Positions 1-3,889 of a DNA stretch of 9,824 bases are shown here, piece after piece. Made by a program: the position numbers and the translations under genes. The notes under the pieces are model-generated. The model saw nothing but the letters and a program-made list of their open reading frames with translations, was not told the DNA's origin and searched no databases. The first letter of the stretch is position 1. Every line of letters starts with the position of its first letter. This DNA comes from Hyphomicrobium sp. (GTDB lineage Bacteria; Pseudomonadota; Alphaproteobacteria; Rhizobiales; Hyphomicrobiaceae): contig JAUWCP010000074.1 of the NCBI GenBank assembly GCA_030609245.1, positions 1 through 9,824 of the forward strand. Reading direction: 5' to 3'.

Positions 1-32
1 GGAGCCGCATGGGGCGTGCTAAAGCCACCGTT

Positions 33-148
33 GTCACCCCGGGGCTTGTCCCCGGGATCCATCCATCCGCACGCGCTGCACCCGGCTGCACTTTGGATCC
101 CGGCGTCATGGCGCAGCCATGCTTCGCATGGACAAGTGCCGGGATGAC
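33..148. repeat. Nested palindromic intergenic repeat (REP-like)
   Basis: The outer arms are GTCACCCCGGGGCTTGTCC (33-51) and GGACAAGTGCCGGGATGAC (130-148), inverted with a few mismatches. Inside them, CCGGGATCCA (52-61) faces TGGATCCCGG (94-103), and a further hairpin CCATGC-TTC-GCATGG lies at 117-131. The element has no coding potential; the open frames across it are repeat artefacts. The inner hairpin recurs in the palindrome at 2541-2593, so two related elements share a loop but have different stems. I infer a dispersed noncoding repeat of the kind common between genes in Hyphomicrobiales. Confidence 0.75.
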
Positions 149-190
149 ATGTGTGAACCGGTGGGCGGTGTGGCGACTTCGGGTCCGCCG
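141..190 (+). repeat. Direct repeat copy 1 (~50 nt), partner at 2644-2694
   Basis: The stretch from GGGATGAC to TCGGGTCCGCC recurs at 2644-2694 with a few substitutions and one single-base indel. The longest identical block is TGGCGACTTCGGGTCCGCC. Both copies follow a palindromic repeat in the same orientation. The two copies therefore bracket about 2.5 kb holding the MerR and HTH/PAS genes. They may simply be two copies of a composite dispersed repeat. An inverted partial copy of the neighbouring palindrome (GTCATGGCGAAGCC and flanks, about 190-224) follows copy 1. Confidence 0.7.
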
Positions 191-295
191 TCCATGCGAA
201 GCGTCATGGCGAAGCCGTGCGAAGAATAGAGGGGCGGGCTCCACGCAAGTGTCCGCTTTGCTCCCCGAGAGCAGACATTCTCCGAGGCGGCGTCG

Positions 296-323
296 ATGTC
301 CGCTAAGTGCCTTAAACGGACAT
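296..323. repeat. Small palindromic hairpin of the ATGTCCG type
   Basis: ATGTCCG (296-302) and CGGACAT (317-323) form perfect 7-nt inverted arms, with a second inner pair TAAG-TGC-CTTA (304-314). A related imperfect pair, GTCCGCT (250-256) and AGCAGAC (270-276), lies just before it. It matches a family of short intergenic repeats that I recall from Hyphomicrobiales. It sits about 50 nt past the stop of the merR-like gene and could fold at the 3' end of that transcript, but there is no T-run to make it an intrinsic terminator. Confidence 0.55.
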
Positions 324-371
324 TTGCGTGATCGGGGCGACGCCGCGTTGCAGCCCGACGTGATGGCCCAA

Positions 372-794
372 TCAGATGCTAACGTTAAGTGTATCGAGTA
401 TGGGGCATGAGCGCTGATTGCCGGGTTGGCAGGTATCCGTCATTTCTTTGAGCGCCCTTGCCAATTTTCTCAGGCTTGCGATCTTGCCGCGAACGTCTGC
501 GAGATGACGAAGCGTCAATTCCTTCGTGTCGAAGCAGACCGCATCACCGCTATCAGCAAGAGTAAGAAGCGCACGAACGTCGTTGAGCGAGAAGCCGAGT
601 TGACGGCTGCGCCGAATGAAGCTCAACCGCTGCACTTGGGTCTCATTGTACAAGCGGTGCCTACCCGCGCTGCGTGCAGGCGCAGGCAGAAGCCCCGCAC
701 GCTCGTAATACCGGATGGTCTCGATATTGACCCCGGTTCTTTCGGAGAGCCTGCCGATGGGCAGCGGCCGGGCTCGCGACCTTGTCTGCATCAT
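372..794 (-). CDS. MerR-family metal-responsive transcriptional regulator
   Basis: This 140-residue protein is a DNA-binding activator/repressor of the MerR/ZntR/CueR group, which twists promoters with over-long spacers when it binds a metal. The N-terminal winged helix-turn-helix covers about residues 11-50 (LPIGRLSERTGVNIETIRYY, then ERAGLLP and GRHRLYN). A dimerisation helix spans about 85-118. Three cysteines lie at C87, C122 and C130. C87 matches MerR Cys82, and the C122-x7-C130 pair resembles the metal loop (CueR spacing is 8; MerR and ZntR spacing is 9). The metal is therefore unclear: Hg(II), Zn(II)/Cd(II) or Cu(I) are possible. The frame stays open upstream to 1106, but the start is set by GGGAG about 9 nt before the double ATG at 794/791 and by where family similarity begins. 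On the minus strand TTCTGG (862-857), a 20-bp spacer and TACAAT (836-831) could be a MerR-type promoter, but no clear dyad is present. No metal-resistance gene is adjacent. Confidence 0.88.
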   Translation of the reverse strand: MMQTRSRARPLPIGRLSERTGVNIETIRYYERAGLLPAPARSAGRHRLYNETQVQRLSFIRRSRQLGFSLNDVRALLTLADSGDAVCFDTKELTLRHLADVRGKIASLRKLARALKEMTDTCQPGNQRSCPILDTLNVSI

Positions 795-1143
795 GGGTGA
801 ATTTCTCCCTTGCATCTGGAGTTGATACAGATTGTACGATGAAATTGTTCCGCCCTCCAGAAGCTCGCAACTCACACCGGCAAGCCCACACCCACAAGGA
901 GGAGAAATCCGATAATCGCTCGACAGGAAATCGCCGCCGTCGTGCTGCTGGCGCGTGGCGCAATGGATTGCGCAATGTGCCCACTCGGTTTCTGGCTGGA
1001 ACAACGCTCCAATACCAATTGGCGGTAGTTCCCGTTTGCGGATGACCGTCGTGGAAGGTCCGAATGCTGGAACGGATTTTGTGCCAAAAGCAGACATCGC
1101 AGACATCCAGGTGAGCAGCGAGGCTTGCTTGAATGACGGGAGA
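795..1143. other. Gene-free stretch divergent from merR; possible gene relic
   Basis: I see no supportable gene here. Two things stand out. First, a strong Shine-Dalgarno-like AAGGAGGAG lies at 896-904 on the plus strand with no ATG/GTG/TTG at a proper distance. The frame beyond it reads EIAAVVLLARGAMDCAMCPL before a stop at about 1027. The MDCAMCP part resembles the CxxC metal-binding loop of MerP/HMA proteins, so this could be the remnant of a MerR target, but the match is only a few residues. Second, the minus strand around 1085-1110 carries ATGTCTGCTTTTGGCAC, a typical dispersed-repeat sequence that yields spurious open frames. Confidence 0.35.
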
Positions 1144-1188
1144 GAGCAGAAAAAAGAAAGACGCTGGTCTGTGCTGACCAGCGTCTTT
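1144..1188 (-). terminator. Strong Rho-independent terminator (minus strand)
   Basis: AAAGACGCTGGTC (1157-1169) and GACCAGCGTCTTT (1176-1188) form a perfect 13-bp stem with a 6-nt loop. Read on the minus strand, the stem is followed by CTTTTTTCTG, a proper U-tract. On the plus strand the stem is followed only by AGTTAG, so the main direction is leftward. It would end a transcript coming from the HTH/PAS gene (stop at 1705, about 520 nt away), or a shorter unrecognised RNA starting between 1190 and 1700. It also shields the merR-like gene from read-through. Confidence 0.82.
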
Positions 1189-1389
1189 AGTTAGCCACTA
1201 TGCCCGGGAGGGGGAATATGTGCCCGGGCCACCGCTTGCGCGCGAACAAAAGTCGAATGCCGTATGACGATCATACGTAGCGTGCTGACTTCGTGGAGGC
1301 CCACGCAGATCGTTTCGAGGGATGTCGTGATCTGCTGTGGAGGGCCAATCGTCTTCTCAAGGGGATTGGGCGATTGGTCCTCACTCTCC

Positions 1390-1482
1390 TCACCGCGAAA
1401 GCTGTTACCCCCGTTGGGGGGCGTTGAATTAAAACAGAGCTTAGTTGCTAGGTCACTAGATGCATATATGCGTCGAGTCGCT
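1390..1482 (+). repeat. Structured ~93-nt module, copy A
   Basis: The 5' block TCACCGCGAAAGCTGTT (1390-1406) is identical in copy B (2342-2358). The 3' block from TAGGTCAC to AGTCGCT (1449-1482) matches copy B in 32 of 34 positions. The middle is diverged, but at the same place in both copies there is a 5-bp, 3-nt-loop hairpin: CCCCC-GTT-GGGGG here (1408-1420). The 3' block contains the self-complementary GCATATATGC (1462-1471). GCGA (1395-1398) and TCGC (1478-1481) could close the whole module. It lies 222 nt beyond the stop of the HTH/PAS gene. I do not recognise the family; a structured RNA, a non-autonomous mobile element or a regulator-binding site are all possible. Confidence 0.7.
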
Positions 1483-1560
1483 AAATTCTGAGTGCCGCTC
1501 CGACAGCTCCGAGGATCTTCTGCGCTGTGCAACGCGCCGGATTGAGCAGCTTGGCGCGAG

Positions 1561-1616
1561 GGGCCCATGAAGAGGGGCCCATGAAGAAGGGCCCATGAAA
1601 AAGGGCCCATGAAAAA
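1561..1616. repeat. Tandem repeat, 4 x 14 nt
   Basis: Four head-to-tail units occur: GGGCCCATGAAGAG, GGGCCCATGAAGAA, GGGCCCATGAAAAA, GGGCCCATGAAAAA. Only positions 12 and 14 of the unit vary. Each unit carries the palindrome GGGCCC and a purine tail. The 14-nt period is not a multiple of three, which argues against a coding role. It lies between module A and the 3' end of the HTH/PAS gene and is a likely site of copy-number variation between strains. Confidence 0.93.
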
Positions 1617-1704
1617 GCTGCCCGCGACACTCTGTGACTTAGCTCGCTGGCGCGTCACGAGGGCATCCCATCCAATGGCGGGCATCGCTGCGAACACAGC
1701 ACGT

Positions 1705-2283
1705 TCATGCAGCGTCGTCCGCATATTTGAACGGCGTGAGCTTGACCCAGAATTTTTGGTTGGGTTTGTCTGAGGGGATGCCCTCCCAGAGAACAGTGTT
1801 CGTGTCTGCGATGGGGGCGGCTATCGTGTGCCACCATTGGCCCGGATGGGAGCTACGATGACAGGTTTCGAGAAAGGCAATTTCGCCGCGCAGCCATCTG
1901 CGGTCGGCTTGCACCAGATCGTTCACGCGCTGGTCGTGCTTTGTCCAGTATCGCGTCCGGGGGGCCGCCATCATTTCTTCGTAGGTGCAGCCGATCCACT
2001 CGGCCAATCCTTTCGAAATCATCACGCGGACCGAGAAATCATCCATGCGGCCGACCCATTTGTAGGTCGGTGCCGCCTCAATATACGCACGCGAGTGGCA
2101 CGGCTCAGCGGCGGTCATAATCCCGCGGATCTCAGCAAGGTTAGAGGAAGTCGGCTCGCCTATTGTTCTTTCCCAGCGTGATACGGTTGCTTGATCCACA
2201 CCCATGTGAATGGCAAATTCGCCTTGCGTCTCCCCTCGTATGAGGCGAGCGCGGCGACACATGAACGAAATTGGATTCGGCAT
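1705..2283 (-). CDS. XRE-type helix-turn-helix regulator with probable PAS-like domain
   Basis: This 192-residue protein has an N-terminal HTH_3/XRE fold at about residues 9-55. LIRGETQGEFAIHMGVDQA is followed by TVSRWERTIGEP, the usual recognition-helix and post-helix pattern. The rest (about 75-172) looks like a divergent PAS domain: MISKGLAEWIGCTYEEM, then a D/R-rich helix, then GQWWHTIAAPIADTNTV and WEGIPSD as a closing strand pair. I infer a cytoplasmic regulator in which a small ligand or redox signal sensed by the PAS part controls DNA binding; the ligand is unknown. The ATG at 2283 is chosen because it lies just before the HTH and allows its full first helix, but the ribosome site is weak (AAGCAAAGA). 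The second in-frame ATG, at codon 8, has none. Structured module B ends 58 nt upstream of the start, and module A lies past the stop. No other gene is in its transcription unit. Confidence 0.75.
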   Translation of the reverse strand: MPNPISFMCRRARLIRGETQGEFAIHMGVDQATVSRWERTIGEPTSSNLAEIRGIMTAAEPCHSRAYIEAAPTYKWVGRMDDFSVRVMISKGLAEWIGCTYEEMMAAPRTRYWTKHDQRVNDLVQADRRWLRGEIAFLETCHRSSHPGQWWHTIAAPIADTNTVLWEGIPSDKPNQKFWVKLTPFKYADDAA

Positions 2284-2341
2284 TCTTTGCTTGGCAGAAC
2301 CATGACCGCACCAATGTGAGTGCGTGCAGCGAAGTTTTTAG

Positions 2342-2435
2342 TCACCGCGAAAGCTGTTTACCCTCGCGGCGAGGTTGCAAACCGAAGCAGAAATGAAGGG
2401 TTAGGTCACTAGATGCATATATGCGCCTAGTCGCT
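2342..2435 (+). repeat. Structured ~93-nt module, copy B
   Basis: This is the second copy of the module at 1390-1482, in the same orientation. The shared hairpin here reads CCTCG-CGG-CGAGG (2362-2374). Compared with copy A, two of the five base pairs are replaced by different complementary pairs (C-G to T-A and C-G to G-C). The 3' block forms ACTAG (2408-2412) and CTAGT (2427-2431) around GCATATATGC (2415-2424). ACC-GCGA (2344-2350) can pair with TCGC-T-GGT (2431-2438) to close the module. It occupies the region upstream of the HTH/PAS gene, so it could be part of that gene's promoter, operator or leader. Confidence 0.7.
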
Positions 2436-2540
2436 GGTCTGCTCCCCTCATTGGTTCGCTTCAAAGCAACCGCCCGCCACCACATCCACCTTCTCCCCCC
2501 TCACCTCCCCCCAACGTCCTCCCCGCGCAGCTCCCCACAC

Positions 2541-2593
2541 CGTCATTCCCGCGTCGTGGCGGAGCCATGCTTCGCATGGACGCGGGAATGACG
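2541..2593. repeat. Perfect 15-bp-arm palindromic repeat (REP-like)
   Basis: CGTCATTCCCGCGTC (2541-2555) and GACGCGGGAATGACG (2579-2593) are exact inverted arms. The 23-nt loop holds its own hairpin, CCATGC-TTC-GCATGG (2565-2579). The loop is nearly the same as 105-131 in the first repeat, while the outer arms differ. This is a typical dispersed extragenic palindrome of this bacterial group. Confidence 0.9.
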
Positions 2594-2643
2594 TGGCGGG
2601 TGTGGAACGGCGCGCCCCCAACACTTGATTCGTGGTTGTCTGC

Positions 2644-2694
2644 GGGATGACGTGTGTGAAACGGTGGAGCGGTTTGGCGACTTCGGGTCCGCCA
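2644..2694 (+). repeat. Direct repeat copy 2 (~50 nt), partner at 141-190
   Basis: Same orientation and near-identical to 141-190: GGGATGAC, GTGTGAA, CGGTGG, then TGGCGACTTCGGGTCCGCC. One extra A at 2668 and a few substitutions separate the copies. It lies about 75 nt before the methyltransferase gene and marks the right end of the repeat-bounded segment that contains the two regulators. Confidence 0.7.
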
Positions 2695-2767
2695 CCCATT
2701 CCAAGGCAAAGTCTCGCCTGCGCCCCCACTTACCCCCGCGTTCGCCGCCCGCGATAAGATTGGCCGC

Positions 2768-3226
2768 ATGGTCAAAGAATTTTTCCCGTCCTCTCAGTCC
2801 GTCGAATGGGCGACACCACAGGACTTTTTCGATCACCTCGATCACGTCTTCGACTTTCAGCTCGATGTTTGTGCGACCCGTGAAAATCGCAAGTGCCCGC
2901 GCTATTTCACGAAAAAGCAAGACGGGTTGGAGCAAAGCTGGCACGCTTACCGGCGGGTCTGGATGAACCCGCCGTATGGGACGTCCATCTCCAAATGGAT
3001 GAAAAAAGCCTACGAGGAGAGCAAGAAGGGATGCCTCGTTGTTGCCCTCGTTCCCGCTCGCGTTGACACGAATTGGTGGAAGGATTGGGTGGCTCATAAG
3101 GCGCATACGGAGTTCATCAAGGGCCGTCTGCGCTTCCTCCCAAAAGGAAAATCGGACTATAAACACTGTGCGCCGTTCCCGAGTGCATTGGTATTTTATG
3201 GTCTGTTGGGGGACAGGTATTTATGA
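2768..3226 (+). CDS. Phage-type DNA N6-adenine methyltransferase (Dam-like)
   Basis: The 152-residue protein matches the small phage Dam-like family (PF05869), which transfers a methyl group from S-adenosylmethionine to adenine N6 in DNA. In order: the entry motif SVEWATPQDFF (11-21); the cofactor-side LDVCATRENRKCPRYFT (32-48); the catalytic NPPYG (67-71), the family's form of (D/N)PPY; LVPARVDTNWW (94-104); FIKGRLRF (116-123); and APFPSALVFY (135-144). The length is in the family's usual range, so it looks intact. The start at 2768 precedes the first family motif by only ten residues. No good ribosome site is visible (GCGATAAGATTGGCCGC before the ATG), so a leaderless start from the -10-like GATAAGAT is possible. 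Its stop overlaps the next ATG by 4 nt (ATGA), implying translational coupling. Such genes usually sit in phages or islands, and the repeats upstream fit an acquired segment. The recognition sequence cannot be read from the protein. Confidence 0.88.
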   Translation: MVKEFFPSSQSVEWATPQDFFDHLDHVFDFQLDVCATRENRKCPRYFTKKQDGLEQSWHAYRRVWMNPPYGTSISKWMKKAYEESKKGCLVVALVPARVDTNWWKDWVAHKAHTEFIKGRLRFLPKGKSDYKHCAPFPSALVFYGLLGDRYL

Positions 3227-3756
3227 GACGGGTGGCGTTCTTCTGCCTTGCGTTCCTTGTGGCGGTTATCCCCGCAGCAAGCACTTTGGCCGATACCAGC
3301 GGGTCAAACGCCAACGAAAGCGGGCAACTGTTTGAATCGTCGATTAGGGGCGTGCTGAAGGCCAAGGGCTTTGTTGTCGTTCCTTACAGCGAATGGGCTC
3401 AGAACAAGCAAGATTATGAACATGTGGCCCGGCTGGCGCTGCGCAATGTTCCTTATCGCTCCATCTACGGACACGACGCCCGCGTCGAGTTTCTGCTCAA
3501 GGCGAAGGAGCTGGATCGCGATATTCTGATCCAAGGCATGCGCCAATCGCGGCCAGGGTCCGTGGATGAGAAGCTGCCGTATGTCTGGCACAACGCGCGC
3601 CTCAATTATCCTGAGCGCGAAACCATTTTGATCGTCATAGGCGATGGCTGGAAACCCGGCGCCTTGCGATGGGCGCGGGAACAGATGGCGGCAACAGAGG
3701 GCTTCTCCGTCATGAGCTTTGAAGAGTTCTTGAGTTGGGCAGGCCAAGCCTTCTGA
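3223..3756 (+). CDS. PD-(D/E)XK-like nuclease-fold protein with signal peptide
   Basis: A 177-residue protein. Residues 1-23 look like a Sec signal peptide: RR, then the hydrophobic FFCLAFLVAV, then PAASTLA with cleavage likely after A23. The mature part resembles the restriction-endonuclease-like PD-(D/E)XK proteins: GQLFESSIRGVLKAKGF (34-50), RVEFLL (87-92), ILIQGMRQ (101-108), GSVDEKLPY (112-120), ILIVIGDGWKPGA (135-147) and a C-terminal FEEFLSWA. In relatives I recall, the strand at 101-108 carries ExK or SxK before WQ; here it reads Q104-G-M106-R107, so the catalytic lysine appears lost or shifted to R107. The start is supported by GGGGGACAGG about 6 nt before the ATG and by the 4-nt overlap with the methyltransferase. 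Pairing with a methyltransferase suggests a restriction-modification origin. The export signal and altered active site are at odds with ordinary restriction. Fold assignment is fairly sure; activity and location are inference. Confidence 0.7.
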   Translation: MRRVAFFCLAFLVAVIPAASTLADTSGSNANESGQLFESSIRGVLKAKGFVVVPYSEWAQNKQDYEHVARLALRNVPYRSIYGHDARVEFLLKAKELDRDILIQGMRQSRPGSVDEKLPYVWHNARLNYPERETILIVIGDGWKPGALRWAREQMAATEGFSVMSFEEFLSWAGQAF

Positions 3757-3811
3757 AAGCCGCCCCACCCCCAAAACCTTATCCCCACCCCCTCCCCGCG
3801 CGCCTGCCGCC

Positions 3812-3850
3812 CGCACCACCTTGGTGCGCGGCCGGGCCCCGTGCTATGGC
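3812..3850 (+). promoter_or_regulatory. Hairpin and possible promoter before fumC
   Basis: CGCACCA-CCT-TGGTGCG (3812-3828) is a perfect 7-bp inverted repeat in the 133-nt gap between the nuclease-like gene and fumC. It has no T-run, so it is not a clear terminator. TTGGTG (3821-3826) and TATGGC (3845-3850) are 18 bp apart and could be -35 and -10 boxes of fumC, with the inverted repeat overlapping the -35. Matches to consensus are modest, so this is a weak call. Confidence 0.3.
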
Positions 3851-3889
3851 CTGCAACCACACAAGCCAGGCCACACACGGACGTCCGCG

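Larger units (their letters stand above)
1189..1704. other. ~515-nt stretch without a supported gene
   Basis: The interval holds a 7-bp inverted repeat CGTATGA-CGA-TCATACG (1261-1277, operator-like), structured module A (1390-1482) and a 14-nt tandem array (1561-1616). A minus-strand frame of 177 codons spans it (1191-1724) and ends right at the terminator. That frame runs through the noncoding module and through a 14-nt array that rotates the frame. It resembles no family, so I do not call it. A 75-codon plus-strand frame (1264-1491) also overlaps module A and is not convincing. Confidence 0.5.
2436..2767. other. Intergenic stretch with repeats; no gene seen
   Basis: About 2460-2535 is strongly pyrimidine-biased (C-rich, G-poor on the plus strand). 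It is followed by the palindrome at 2541-2593 and direct-repeat copy 2 at 2644-2694. Long open frames on the minus strand here are repeat artefacts that run antisense into the methyltransferase gene. Just before the methyltransferase start there is a -10-like GATAAGAT (2753-2760), too close to the ATG for a normal leader. Confidence 0.5.

Noticed and set aside
250..330. CRISPR-like array at the left end
   Set aside because: The short repeats are inverted and irregular, with no constant spacer length; they are palindromic intergenic repeats.
9..410. 133-codon plus-strand frame at the left end
   Set aside because: It reads through palindromic repeats, has peptide patterns (TPGLVPGIHPS) typical of repeat-derived false genes, and overlaps the merR 3' end.
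795..1106. N-terminal extension of the MerR-like protein (104 extra residues)
   Set aside because: The family starts near the double ATG at 794/791, which has a good ribosome site. The upstream part (MSAMSAFGTKS) is the usual product of a dispersed intergenic repeat.
955..1194. 79-codon plus-strand frame containing DFVPKADIADIQ
   Set aside because: FVPKADI-type peptides are a known-looking artefact of the intergenic repeat family in this group; the frame has no ribosome site and ends inside the terminator stem.
1390..1482. Module A as an integron attC site
   Set aside because: It has a palindromic end, but I find no matching R'' (RYYYAAC) and R' (GTTRRRY) core pair, and there is no integrase in the window.
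1191..1724. 177-codon minus-strand open frame between the HTH/PAS gene and the terminator
   Set aside because: It runs through the structured module and through a 14-nt array that is translated in rotating frames (SFFMGPFSWALLHGPLFMGP). It has no recognisable domain and overlaps the HTH gene. Kept as a caution because its stop sits right at the terminator.
2448..3166. Minus-strand frames across the C-rich region and the methyltransferase gene
   Set aside because: They are antisense shadows of the methyltransferase and repeat translations; none matches a family.
3821..3889. 23-residue N-terminal extension of fumarase
   Set aside because: It is unlike any fumarase N-terminus and overlaps the putative promoter hairpin; the ATG at 3890 gives the standard length and E. 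coli numbering of active-site residues.
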